Of a stretch of 33,833 nucleotides of DNA, positions 24,369 to 33,833 are shown in pieces. The stretch is from Burkholderiaceae bacterium (GTDB taxonomy: Bacteria > Pseudomonadota > Gammaproteobacteria > Burkholderiales > Burkholderiaceae_F). Within the stretch, counting starts at the first letter, position 1. Every line of letters starts with the position of its first letter. The notes beneath the pieces were generated by a model. The model had not been told where the DNA came from and searched no databases. It saw only the letters and a list, made by a program, of their open reading frames with translations. A program made the translations under genes and the position numbers. The stretch lies in the NCBI GenBank assembly GCA_019236735.1, contig JAFAIM010000078.1, positions 1 through 33,833 on the forward strand, read 5' to 3'.

Positions 24369-25889
24369 TCAGTCGGCCCGCTCTCGCCACTGGTACTTGC
24401 CGCCGTCGCCGGTGCGCTTGCGGCCGCCCTTCTTCTGCTCCGCAATCTGGTCGTTGAGCTGCCGCAGTCGGGCATCGACCTCCGACATCGTGTAGAAGTC
24501 TGCATCGGCGGCGCTGCGCGCCAGCTTCAGCTGCTCCACTGCGGCCGGCACAGCACCTTGCAGCACGTACATTTCGGCTGCTGCCTGATGCTGCAGGGTT
24601 TTCTGCTGCAAGGCGGCGTGGCTCCCTGCCAGCATCTGGTAGTAACGTGGATCCGAATGCGTCAGAGCCAGCTGGTTTCGCAGGTAGTCGATCGCTTGGC
24701 GATGTTCGCCGCTTCGCTGCAACAGGCCGGCGTATTCGATCGCAGTTAACCGCGAAAGAGGAAAGCGCTCAGCCGCGTCGCGCGCCAGCTTTAACGCAGC
24801 CTGCCGCCCCCGGTCGTCCGTGGCTGCCTGGAAACTGGTTTCGGTGACGGCCTTGTCCAGGATGGCCGACGGCGCCTGCGTGCTGCGCCTGGCCGCCAAA
24901 GCGGACTGCACTGCGCGGTCGGGTTTTTTCAGCTGCAGTTGCGCCAGTGCCAGCCCGTAATAGGCAGCCGTCTCGTTCGGCGCGGTGTGGTGGTCGATCT
25001 GGTCGGAGTAATACGTCTCGGCATCGACCGCGGCCTGCAAAGAGTCGCCCTGCAGCAGCCGCAGCCGCGCGCGTACCAAGTCGAAGTCCAGGCTGTCGGC
25101 ATGAAGGTGCGTATGGACGCCGTTTAAGCGCCCCTGGATATCGGAAAGCCGCTCGACCGACATCGGGTGGGTGCGCAGGTACGCCGGCGCCATGCTCTCG
25201 TAAATGCGCGTGCCGTTTTGCATGCGCGTAAAAAACTGAGCCATCGCACGCGCGTCGAATCCGGCGTTCACCAGGATGTCGAAACCCACCCGATCGGCCT
25301 CGCGCTCGTTGTCGCGCGAGAAAGCAAGTTGCTTCGACAGCGCGGCGCCCTGTCCGACCGCCAGCGCGGCTTGTGCTGCGTCGCCGCCGGCGCGCGATGC
25401 CAGCAGCGCGAGCAAAATGGATCCAAGCGCGATCGCCATCGATTCCTTCTGCTTGGCGATCATCCGTGCGATGTGTCGCTGCTGCACGTGACCGATCTCG
25501 TGCGCCATCACAGATGCCAGCTCCGACTCGCTCTGCGCCAGCAAAATGGTGCCCGTGTGCACGCCGATGAACCCCCCCGGAAGCGCGAAGGCGTTGATCA
25601 TCGGGTCTCGGATCAGGAAGAATTCGAAGTCGATCTGGCGCGCCCGGCTGGCAGCCACCAGTTCGTAGCCGAGCCGGTTCAGATACTCGGTCGTATCGGG
25701 GTCGGGCAGGTAGCTCGGATCCTGGCGCACCTGCAGCATGATCTGTTCCCCTAACTGCCTCTCCTGATAAGGAGTGAGGTCCTCGGCCCCGGCTTCGCCC
25801 AGCGTCGGCAGCTCCTGCGCCACGGCGGGTGGCCGCAGGGCAACCGCCAGCGCTAAGGACAGAATCAGCCAGCGGGACCGGCGGAACAT
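24369..25889 (-). CDS. bepA: periplasmic M48 metalloprotease/chaperone BepA
   Basis: BepA (YfgC) is a periplasmic protease-chaperone that helps assemble LptD and clears stalled outer-membrane proteins. The 506-aa product has a signal peptide (MFRRSRWLILSLALAVAL, ending AVAQ). The zinc site HEIGH lies at 130-134, with the third ligand in NEREAD at about Glu197. INAFALPGGFIGVHTG precedes the zinc site. The C-terminal half is TPR-like helices (AYYGLALAQLQ and later repeats) and the tail is lysine/arginine-rich. The ATG at 25889 starts the signal peptide; a GTG 11 codons earlier is also open, and neither has a strong ribosome-binding site. It converges with the YheT gene. Confidence 0.9.
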   Translation of the reverse strand: MFRRSRWLILSLALAVALRPPAVAQELPTLGEAGAEDLTPYQERQLGEQIMLQVRQDPSYLPDPDTTEYLNRLGYELVAASRARQIDFEFFLIRDPMINAFALPGGFIGVHTGTILLAQSESELASVMAHEIGHVQQRHIARMIAKQKESMAIALGSILLALLASRAGGDAAQAALAVGQGAALSKQLAFSRDNEREADRVGFDILVNAGFDARAMAQFFTRMQNGTRIYESMAPAYLRTHPMSVERLSDIQGRLNGVHTHLHADSLDFDLVRARLRLLQGDSLQAAVDAETYYSDQIDHHTAPNETAAYYGLALAQLQLKKPDRAVQSALAARRSTQAPSAILDKAVTETSFQAATDDRGRQAALKLARDAAERFPLSRLTAIEYAGLLQRSGEHRQAIDYLRNQLALTHSDPRYYQMLAGSHAALQQKTLQHQAAAEMYVLQGAVPAAVEQLKLARSAADADFYTMSEVDARLRQLNDQIAEQKKGGRKRTGDGGKYQWRERAD

Positions 25890-25951
25890 CGCCGTTCGGG
25901 ACCGGGGAGGGAACTTTTGCACGGTGAGCAGGCGTGGCAGACGGCGCTTTG

Positions 25952-25958
25952 TATGATA
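25952..25958. promoter_or_regulatory. overlapping -10-like elements between bepA and moaC
   Basis: TATGAT on the plus strand (25952-25957) and TATCAT on the minus strand (25958-25953) each match five of six bases of TATAAT. They overlap in the gap between these divergent genes. No convincing -35 element is seen on either side. Confidence 0.3.
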
Positions 25959-26003
25959 TCCGCCTAGCCGAATTGGTTCCCCGCGGTGACGAAAGGATGA
26001 GGC

Positions 26004-26075
26004 GTGCAGTTTGAAATCAATTGCAACGGCCGACCCACGCCGGGTCGGTTCGACCGGACCCGATGCCCCCGTTAA
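26004..26075 (+). CDS. possible 23-aa upstream ORF overlapping moaC
   Basis: A GTG-started ORF of 23 codons ([15 protein letters not shown] core) is preceded by the purine-rich stretch GAAAGGATGAGG, the best Shine-Dalgarno-like sequence in this gap. It ends 13 bases inside moaC in another frame. moaC itself has no good ribosome-binding site, so translation of this ORF could deliver ribosomes to it. It may equally be chance. Confidence 0.25.
   Translation: MQFEINCNGRPTPGRFDRTRCPR
26030..26048. repeat. hairpin just upstream of moaC
   Basis: CCGACCC (26030-26036) and GGGTCGG (26042-26048) form a perfect 7-bp stem with a 5-base loop. It ends 14 bases before the moaC ATG and could limit its translation. 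It does not show the size or conserved elements of the molybdenum-cofactor riboswitch. Confidence 0.4.
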
Positions 26076-26581
26076 CGCACCTGGATAGCCAGGGACAGGC
26101 CCACATGGTCGATGTCGGCGGAAAGGCCGAAACGCGGCGCATTGCGCGCGCCGAAGGGCGGATCAAGATGTCCGCCGCAGCGCTCGAGGCGATCGTCGCG
26201 GGCGACTCGAAAAAGGGCGACGTGCTGGGGGTTGCGCGGGTTGCTGCGATACAGGCGGCCAAACGCACGTCGGAATTGATCCCGCTGTGCCACCCGGTGC
26301 CGTTGACGCAGGTGAGCGTCGATCTGCGGATCGAGCCTGAGCTGAGCGCGGTCGTATGCACGGCGCAGGCGGAGACGCTAGCGCGCACGGGCGTCGAGAT
26401 GGAAGCGCTGGTCGCGGTGCAGATCGGACTGCTGACTGTTTACGATATGTGCAAGGCGGTGGACCGGTCGATGCGAATCGAAGCGGTGCGGCTGCTCGAA
26501 AAAAGCGGTGGTCGCAGCGGACACTGGGTCGCGGCGCCAGACATGGCCAAACCGGCGGCCGAACCGGGGTCGAAGGGCTGA
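26063..26581 (+). CDS. moaC: cyclic pyranopterin monophosphate synthase MoaC
   Basis: MoaC converts the MoaA product 3',8-cyclo-7,8-dihydro-GTP to cyclic pyranopterin monophosphate in molybdenum cofactor synthesis. The 172-aa product follows the family closely: [41 protein letters not shown], the active-site stretch [11 protein letters not shown], then [10 protein letters not shown] and [10 protein letters not shown], ending [12 protein letters not shown]. The ATG at 26063 matches the usual N-terminus; a TTG at 26021 would only add a hairpin-coded extension. The GGAC-type ribosome-binding site is weak. No other moa genes are nearby. Confidence 0.93.
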   Translation: MPPLTHLDSQGQAHMVDVGGKAETRRIARAEGRIKMSAAALEAIVAGDSKKGDVLGVARVAAIQAAKRTSELIPLCHPVPLTQVSVDLRIEPELSAVVCTAQAETLARTGVEMEALVAVQIGLLTVYDMCKAVDRSMRIEAVRLLEKSGGRSGHWVAAPDMAKPAAEPGSKG

Positions 26582-26603
26582 AAGCGGCTGAAGCGGGCTG
26601 GAG

Positions 26604-26628
26604 CGCCCGCCAGTCGAAATGGCGGGCG
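26604..26628. terminator. bidirectional terminator-like hairpin
   Basis: CGCCCGCCA (26604-26612) and TGGCGGGCG (26620-26628) form a perfect 9-bp stem with the loop GTCGAAA. It lies between the convergent ends of moaC and the glutathione S-transferase gene. There is no U tract on either side, so it may act as a transcript end stabiliser rather than a strong terminator. Confidence 0.5.
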
Positions 26629-26638
26629 AGGCGTGCAG

Positions 26639-28707
<2,069 letters not shown>

Positions 28708-28831
28708 TGGGGCGTTTTGCGGCGCCCGCCTGAAAGGGAATCGAAAGCCTTGCCCGGATAAGATCCCCCGGACGTCGGCGCCTGAGGACAGTCGGCGGCG
28801 ATCACCACAAATCCGGTCGAGGAGATACCTG

Positions 28832-29836
28832 ATGAACACGCAAGTGGCGCGCGTAGCGCTGGCCGCGCTTGTTTGCGCGCTGAGCGCTGCAGGACCGGCG
28901 TTTGCCGGCGACAAGATCACGCTGATGGTGGGGGGAATCGAGAAGCAGATCTACCTCCCCGCCAAATTGACCGAACAGCTCGGCTACTTCAAGGAGCAGG
29001 GACTGGACGTGGAGCTGCTGAGCCAGCCCGCGGGGGTCGATGCGGAAAACGAACTGGTGGCAGGTGCCGTGCAAGGGGTGGTCGGTTTCTACGACCACAC
29101 GATCGATCTGCAAGCCAAAGGCAAGCTGATCGAGTCGGTCGTGCAATTCAGCCAGGCGCCCGGCGAGGTCGAGCTGGTGGCGAGTCGGATGGCGAACGTC
29201 ATCAAATCGCCGGCGGACTTCAAGGGACATACCCTGGGTGTCACGGGGCTGGGGTCGTCGACCAACTTCCTCACCCAATATATGGCGGTAACGGCGGGCC
29301 TGAAGCCGGGCGACTTCTCGGTGCTGGCGGTTGGCGCCGGCAATACCTTCATCGCGGCAATGCAGCAGCAAAAGATCGACGCCGGCATGACGACCGAGCC
29401 GACGATTTCGCAGATGTTGAAGACGGGTGAGGCAAAGGTGCTGATCGACCTGCGCACACCGGCGACCACGATGGCAGCGCTCGGCGGGCCGTACCCGGCT
29501 GCGTCCCTGTATATGGAGAAGGCCTGGGTCGAAGCGCACCGTGCCGAGGTCCAGAAATTGGCCAACGCTTTCGTGAAAACGCTCAAATTCATGGCCTCGC
29601 ACAGCGGCGAGGAGATCGCGGCGAAGATGCCGGCCGACTACGTCGGCAAGGATCCGGCGATGTATGCGAGCGCGCTGGCAGCAGGCAAATCGCAGTTCAC
29701 TGCCGACGGCGTGATGCCGGCCAACGGACCCGAGACGGTGTTAAAGGTGCTGTCGGCGTTCGATCGCGCTGTGATGGGCAAGAAGATCGATCTGGCCAAG
29801 ACGTACACGACCGAGTTCGTGTCCGCAGCGCGCTGA
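28832..29836 (+). CDS. ABC transporter substrate-binding protein (NitT/TauT type)
   Basis: A periplasmic solute-binding protein of the SsuA/TauA/ThiY-like family. The 334-aa product has a signal peptide cut after AFA (residue 25). It has the early YLPAKLTEQLGYFKEQGLDVEL segment typical of the family, then ENELVAGAVQGVVGFYDHTI and GVTGLGSSTNFLTQYMA. The ligand cannot be read from sequence; family members bind nitrate, sulfonates, taurine, pyrimidine precursors and aromatic acids. GAGGAG at 28819-28824, seven bases before the ATG, supports the start. The 124-base gap after purB shows no clear promoter or riboswitch. It is first in a three-gene importer operon. Confidence 0.9.
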   Translation: MNTQVARVALAALVCALSAAGPAFAGDKITLMVGGIEKQIYLPAKLTEQLGYFKEQGLDVELLSQPAGVDAENELVAGAVQGVVGFYDHTIDLQAKGKLIESVVQFSQAPGEVELVASRMANVIKSPADFKGHTLGVTGLGSSTNFLTQYMAVTAGLKPGDFSVLAVGAGNTFIAAMQQQKIDAGMTTEPTISQMLKTGEAKVLIDLRTPATTMAALGGPYPAASLYMEKAWVEAHRAEVQKLANAFVKTLKFMASHSGEEIAAKMPADYVGKDPAMYASALAAGKSQFTADGVMPANGPETVLKVLSAFDRAVMGKKIDLAKTYTTEFVSAAR

Positions 29837-29857
29837 GCGCAACCCGGGTCGCGGAAA

Positions 29858-30667
29858 ATGGCCTCCGTACCTGCGGTTTCACGCCCCCCAGCGGGCGTAC
29901 CCGCCATCGAGATACAGGGCGTCAGCCGGCGCTTCGTCAGCCCGCAAGGCAAAGTGGTGCCGGCGTTGCGCGACTTCAATCTGACGGTTCGCCAAGGCGA
30001 ATTCTGCGCGATCGTCGGCCCCACCGGTTGCGGCAAGTCGACCACGCTCGGCCTGATCACGGGGCTGGGGCGCCCCACCACCGGCTCCGTGCGGGTATGG
30101 GGCAATCCGGTCGAGGGTATCGATCGTCGGATCGGATTCGTGTTCCAGTCGGACGCGGTCTTTCCCTGGCGCAACGTGCTCGACAACGTCTCCGCCGGAC
30201 CGGTCTATCGCGGCGAGAATCGCCAAAAGGCGAATGAGCGCGCGCTCGACTGGATCCGGCGCGTGGGGCTGAGCGGTTTCGAACACCACTTTCCGCACCA
30301 GTTGTCGGGCGGAATGCGCAAGCGGGTGGCGCTGGCTCAGACGTTCATCAACGAGCCGCAGATCCTGTTGATGGACGAACCATTTTCGGCGCTGGACGTG
30401 CAAACGCGCGCGGTGATGCAGGACGAACTGCTGGGATTGTGGGCAGCCAACGGCGGGTGCGTCGTGTTCGTGACGCACGACATCGACGAGGCCATCGCAC
30501 TGGCAGACCGCGTGGTCGTGCTGACCAAGGGCCCTGCCACCGTGAAAGCCGTTTACGAGATCGATCTGCCGCGTCCGCGCAAAGTCGCCGAAGCGCGATA
30601 CCTGCCGCGATTCATCGAGCTTTCGCACCACATCTGGGACGACCTGCGCAGCGAAGTTCGAATTTGA
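29858..30667 (+). CDS. ABC transporter ATP-binding protein (NitT/TauT type)
   Basis: The cytoplasmic ATPase of the importer, 269 aa. All nucleotide-binding motifs are present: Walker A GPTGCGKST (54-62), Q-loop Gln97, signature LSGGM (149-153), Walker B ILLMDEP (169-175), D-loop SALD and the switch histidine His207 in THDIDEA. The C-terminal IDLPRPRKVAEARY is common in SsuB/TauB/NrtD-like proteins. The ATG lies 21 bases after the binding-protein gene, with a GCGGAAA stretch upstream. Confidence 0.93.
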   Translation: MASVPAVSRPPAGVPAIEIQGVSRRFVSPQGKVVPALRDFNLTVRQGEFCAIVGPTGCGKSTTLGLITGLGRPTTGSVRVWGNPVEGIDRRIGFVFQSDAVFPWRNVLDNVSAGPVYRGENRQKANERALDWIRRVGLSGFEHHFPHQLSGGMRKRVALAQTFINEPQILLMDEPFSALDVQTRAVMQDELLGLWAANGGCVVFVTHDIDEAIALADRVVVLTKGPATVKAVYEIDLPRPRKVAEARYLPRFIELSHHIWDDLRSEVRI

Positions 30668-30716
30668 TTGATCTGACTCTGCGGAGGAGAGGGGACGTGA
30701 GGAAAGGGGCAGACGC

Positions 30717-31583
30717 ATGAGCACGACCGAGCTCGTACCGGCCGCCGGCGCCGATCTGGCGCAGGAGCAGCAACGGGTGCAAAAAGCGCTCGCGCGCCGC
30801 CAGGTGCTTGTCTACGCGCTGCGGGTCGGGATCCTGGTGGTGTCGCTGGGAGCGTGGGAACTGGCGGCGCGGGTGGGCTGGATCGACCCGTTCTTCTTCT
30901 CGATGCCCTCGCAGATCGTCGACCAGATCTGGGTGTGGGCGACCGAAGGAACCTCGCAGGGATCGCTTTGGAAGCAGATCCTGGTGACGATGGAAGAGAC
31001 GGTGATCGGCTTTCTGATCGGAGCCGTTGCCGGCGTCATCGCCGGGATCCTGCTGGGCCGCGTAAAACTGCTGGCCGACGTGTTCAGCGTGTACATCAAG
31101 GTGGCCAATTCGATCCCGCGCGTCGTTCTCGGGTCGGTGTTCATCATCGCCCTTGGCCTGGGAATGGCTTCCAAGGTCGCACTGGCGGTGGTGATGGTGT
31201 TCTTCGTTGTTTTCGGCAACGCGTTCCAGGGAGTGCGCGAGGCCGATCGCAACCTGATCGCCAACGCGCACATCCTGGGTGCATCGCGCTGGCAGGTCAC
31301 TTTCACGGTCGTGCTGCCGTCGGCGATGAGCTGGATCCTGGCCAGTTTGCACGTCAGCTTCGGCTTCGCCCTCGTCGGTGCCGTGGTCGGTGAGTTTCTC
31401 GGCGCCAAGCAGGGGATCGGCCTGTTGATCGCGACCGCGCAGGGCGCCTTCAACGCCGCCGGCGTGTTCGCTTCGATGATCATCCTGGCCGTGGTCGCGT
31501 TGGGTGCCGAATACGCGATCGAGGTGCTGGAGAACGTTCTGTTGAAGTGGCGCCCGCCGCAGTTCGCGGACACGGGATACTGA
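30717..31583 (+). CDS. ABC transporter permease (NitT/TauT type)
   Basis: The inner-membrane permease, 288 aa. It has a charged N-terminal tail, a first helix near 34-54, and a cluster of helices from about 88 to 275. The cytoplasmic coupling loop EADRNLIANAHILGASRWQV carries the family G-A-S-R pattern that docks on the ATPase. The ATG at 30717 has AAGGGG upstream. It ends 13 bases from the convergent sensor-kinase gene, leaving no room for a separate terminator. It presumably forms a homodimer with two copies of the ATPase. Confidence 0.93.
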   Translation: MSTTELVPAAGADLAQEQQRVQKALARRQVLVYALRVGILVVSLGAWELAARVGWIDPFFFSMPSQIVDQIWVWATEGTSQGSLWKQILVTMEETVIGFLIGAVAGVIAGILLGRVKLLADVFSVYIKVANSIPRVVLGSVFIIALGLGMASKVALAVVMVFFVVFGNAFQGVREADRNLIANAHILGASRWQVTFTVVLPSAMSWILASLHVSFGFALVGAVVGEFLGAKQGIGLLIATAQGAFNAAGVFASMIILAVVALGAEYAIEVLENVLLKWRPPQFADTGY

Positions 31584-31596
31584 CAGCAGCGACCAG

Positions 31597-33030
31597 CTAC
31601 CGAAGCACGGCGGCCGACGCTTCCCGGGCGGACTCCGCGCGGGGAGCTTCGGCAGCGGGGAAGTCGACGCCGACGACGATGCCGCGCCCCGAGGGCGGAT
31701 CGGAAAGGGCGACAGTCGCGCTGCTGGCGAGCGCGATTTCGCGCACGATCGAAAGGCCCAGGCCGCTGCCCTCGGCCATCTCGCCCGGGCGCCGATAGAA
31801 GCGCTCGAATACGAGCTCGCGCTGTTCACGGCAGATTCCCGGGCCGTCGTCCTCCACCGTCAGCCGCACGCGGCCGCGACCGCTGTCGCCGTGAACGCCG
31901 ACCGTAACGACACCGCCTTCGCGTCCGTACCGCAGCGCGTTGTCGACCAAATTAGCGACCAGCTCGTGCAGCAGTTGCGACGATCCCGGCACGAAGGCCG
32001 GGCCGTCGAGCTCGCAGCCGAGATCGACGTTGCGCCGCACGGCGGCCAGTGCCGCCTCCTCGACCACTTGGCGTGCGATGTCGGTCAGGTCGGCGGCGCC
32101 GCCGTGCAGCGAACCGTCGACACCCCCCTCGGCCCGACAGAAGCTCAGCATCTGCGAAACGACGCGGATGCCGTGCTGCAGCGTCGAGCGCATCGCCTGC
32201 AGCGCCTCGGTTCGACCGTGCGCATCGTCACCGCGCAGCGCGTAGTCGAGCTGCGTGTTCAGCACCGTCAGCGGCGTGCGAAGCTGGTGCGACGCGTTGG
32301 CGATGAAGCGACCCTGTGCCGCCATCAGGTCGTGCAGCCTGCGTACGTAGTCGTTGAACGAATCGATCACCGGCTGCAGTTCCTCGGGCACGGCCTCCTC
32401 GCCGAGCGGCTCGTGCACGGTGACCGGGCGCTGCCGCACGCGTTCGCCCAGACGCTTCAACGGTCGCAATTCGAGGCGCATTCCGATCGAGATCATCGCG
32501 CCCGCCAGCGCGATCATCAGCCACTGATAAGAGATGCTCTGCGCCCACAGGTGCAGCGTCATTGCTCTGCGCGAAAGCAGCGTCTGCGCCACTTCGACGA
32601 GTATCGAGCCGCTGCCCGACGCCTGCAACTGGGGCTGCGAGAACGCGACCACTCGCACCGGCTCGTCGAGGAAGATCGCATCGAATGCGGTCGACTGCTC
32701 GGGCGCCAGGGCGTGACGCGGCAGCGGAAGATCCGAGTGGCCGGCCAGGATGACCCCGGCAGAGGTCGCGACGCTGTAATAGACGAGATCGCGCGAGTCG
32801 GTTCGAAGCAGTTCGAGCGCCGCCGGCGGAATATCGGGGGAGGTCTGACCCTCCTGATCGGACAGGCTCTCGGCGATCACCCGCGCCGATCCGAGCAGCA
32901 TCCGATCCTGCTCGGCAGTAGCGACGCCGCGCGCGCTGAAGTACGCCACTGCGGTGTCCACCACGGCGACCACCAGCAGTGGCACCAGCACCCAGCGCAA
33001 CAGTTGCGCTCGCAGGCTCCTATCCGTCAT
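31597..33030 (-). CDS. sensor histidine kinase (TctE-like)
   Basis: An inner-membrane sensor kinase of 477 aa. The first helix lies at about 12-32 and the second at about 166-184, enclosing a periplasmic domain of about 130 residues like the TctE/2CSK_N sensors. A HAMP-like linker (RPLKRLGERVRQR) follows. The dimerisation box FIANASHQLRTPL carries the phospho-acceptor His248. The ATPase domain shows the N box (ELVANLVDNALRYG), DDGPGI and GSGLGLSIV. The ATG overlaps the end of the regulator gene by 11 bases, so the two are translated together. The signal is unknown; TctE-like kinases often sense carboxylates. Confidence 0.92.
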   Translation of the reverse strand: MTDRSLRAQLLRWVLVPLLVVAVVDTAVAYFSARGVATAEQDRMLLGSARVIAESLSDQEGQTSPDIPPAALELLRTDSRDLVYYSVATSAGVILAGHSDLPLPRHALAPEQSTAFDAIFLDEPVRVVAFSQPQLQASGSGSILVEVAQTLLSRRAMTLHLWAQSISYQWLMIALAGAMISIGMRLELRPLKRLGERVRQRPVTVHEPLGEEAVPEELQPVIDSFNDYVRRLHDLMAAQGRFIANASHQLRTPLTVLNTQLDYALRGDDAHGRTEALQAMRSTLQHGIRVVSQMLSFCRAEGGVDGSLHGGAADLTDIARQVVEEAALAAVRRNVDLGCELDGPAFVPGSSQLLHELVANLVDNALRYGREGGVVTVGVHGDSGRGRVRLTVEDDGPGICREQRELVFERFYRRPGEMAEGSGLGLSIVREIALASSATVALSDPPSGRGIVVGVDFPAAEAPRAESAREASAAVLR

Positions 33031-33694
33031 CGCGCCGCTTCAACAGGTAGCCGAGGCCGCGCAGGTTGATGATCGAGGCGTCGCTGGGCTCGAGCTTCTT
33101 GCGCAGCCGGTGGACGTAGACCTCGATCGCCTGCGGGGCGATGTCGTTGTCGATCGTGCTGATGCTGTCGGCCAGCGCTTGCTTGCCGACCGTCTTGCCG
33201 CAGCGGGTCATCAGCACTTCGAGCACCGCATGTTCGCGCGGCGTGAGCGAAAGCGGCCAACCCCGTACCGCGAACGCACGCGAGTTGCTGTCGTAACTCA
33301 GATCGCCGCAGCGCAGCAGCGGATCCTTCTGCTGGCTGACACGGCGCATCATCGCGCGCAGACGCGCCTCCAGCTCGTCGATCTCAAAAGGCTTGATCAG
33401 GTAATCGTCGGCACCCGAGTTCAGCGTACCGACGCGGCTTTCCAATGTTGCCGTTGCGGTCAGGATCAGCACCGGCACGCCGTTGCGGCGTTCGCGCAGG
33501 TGGTGCAGCACGTCGCGCCCGCACATCCGTGGGAGCGACAGATCGAGAACGACCGCATCGTAGGGCTGCGTCCGCAGCACGTTATCGGCGCTGTCGCCGT
33601 CGTGCACGCAGTCGACCGTGTAGCGGCGCTGGCGCAGCGCGCGCCCGAGCCACTCGGCCAATTGCAGGTTATCTTCGACCAGCAGAATCCGCAT
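33020..33694 (-). CDS. OmpR-family response regulator (TctD-like)
   Basis: A cytoplasmic two-domain regulator of 224 aa. The receiver domain has Glu7-Asp8, the phospho-acceptor Asp51 (VVLDLSLP), Thr79 and Lys101 (LIKPFE). The C-terminal winged-helix domain has LTPREHAVLEVL and the recognition stretch IEVYVHRLRKKLE, ending GLGYLLKR. It pairs with the downstream kinase. The ATG at 33694 has no Shine-Dalgarno sequence, and a strong hairpin begins 12 bases upstream. The frame stays open to the window edge, but those residues are not regulator-like. Confidence 0.94.
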   Translation of the reverse strand: MRILLVEDNLQLAEWLGRALRQRRYTVDCVHDGDSADNVLRTQPYDAVVLDLSLPRMCGRDVLHHLRERRNGVPVLILTATATLESRVGTLNSGADDYLIKPFEIDELEARLRAMMRRVSQQKDPLLRCGDLSYDSNSRAFAVRGWPLSLTPREHAVLEVLMTRCGKTVGKQALADSISTIDNDIAPQAIEVYVHRLRKKLEPSDASIINLRGLGYLLKRRDDG

Positions 33695-33706
33695 TGCAAC
33701 GCGATC

Positions 33707-33737
33707 GCCGGCACTGGCGCCATGCCAGGGAGCCGGC
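33707..33737. repeat. two-tier hairpin upstream of the response regulator
   Basis: GCCGGC (33707-33712) pairs with GCCGGC (33732-33737). Inside it CTGGC (33714-33718) pairs with GCCAG (33724-33728) around GCCAT, leaving a 1x3 internal loop. In the mRNA it would sit directly before the start codon and could limit translation. It may instead be a binding site. The remaining bases to 33833 show no recognisable gene. Confidence 0.45.
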
Positions 33738-33833
33738 CAGTCCTTTGCTGCTTCGGTGCTTGGGCCGGATGCTACCGCGTGAGCGTACCCCAGCGCGTGC
33801 GGCGGCGGCGCGGCACCCGCGTCCGCGCCGCCA

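Noticed and set aside
25959-26062. Molybdenum-cofactor riboswitch before moaC
   Set aside because: The region is short and has only a simple 7-bp hairpin, without the multi-stem architecture of that RNA family.
28708-28831. TPP-type riboswitch before the ABC importer
   Set aside because: A CCTGAGGA-like stretch is present, but the conserved TPP core elements and their order are missing.
33695-33833. Incoming gene at the right edge
   Set aside because: One minus-strand frame is open to the edge, but its Ala/Pro/Gly-rich sequence is too short and featureless to call.

Overview
The window is GC-rich, tightly packed chromosomal DNA from a Gram-negative bacterium, most likely a betaproteobacterium of the Burkholderiales type. 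The evidence is the three-gene transhydrogenase pntAa-pntAb-pntB, the block yhdP / nitrilase-family gene / tldD / aroG beside a divergent glnE-ilvE-zinc-finger operon, nudJ next to mnmA, and many GTG or TTG starts. No mobile element, CRISPR array, tRNA or rRNA was seen. Nearly all of it is housekeeping genes with gaps under 200 bases.

Layout. (1) 1-1683: an uncharacterised 106-aa gene and a possible 46-aa ORF run into the 3' end of mnmA (tRNA 2-thiouridylase). (2) 1732-6033: nudJ, then divergently the proton-translocating transhydrogenase operon with an unknown membrane protein coupled behind it. (3) 6064-9957, minus strand: glcD, glcE and glcF, the glycolate oxidase. (4) 10020-13637, minus strand: aroG (DAHP synthase), a small outer-membrane-type protein and tldD. 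(5) 13750-18749, minus strand: a nitrilase-family amidase and the giant AsmA-like protein YhdP. (6) 18904-24317, plus strand: glnE, ilvE, a zinc-finger protein, an NTF2-like protein and a YheT-type hydrolase, the last four with touching or overlapping ends. (7) 24369-28707: bepA (minus), moaC (plus), a glutathione S-transferase (minus), purB (plus). (8) 28832-33694: a NitT/TauT-type ABC importer (binding protein, ATPase, permease), converging on a two-component system (sensor kinase and OmpR-type regulator).

The most notable signal is between the outer-membrane gene and aroG. A 23-codon ORF (11296-11225, minus strand) carries the run HFFWYFFSF. It is followed by a perfect 10-bp terminator hairpin with a U tract, and an 8-base segment inside the ORF can pair with the 5' arm of that terminator. 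This is the architecture of a ribosome-mediated transcription attenuator. It suggests that the first step of aromatic amino acid synthesis is controlled here by charged tRNA-Phe, -Trp and -Tyr. All assignments come from reading the sequence; no database search was run.
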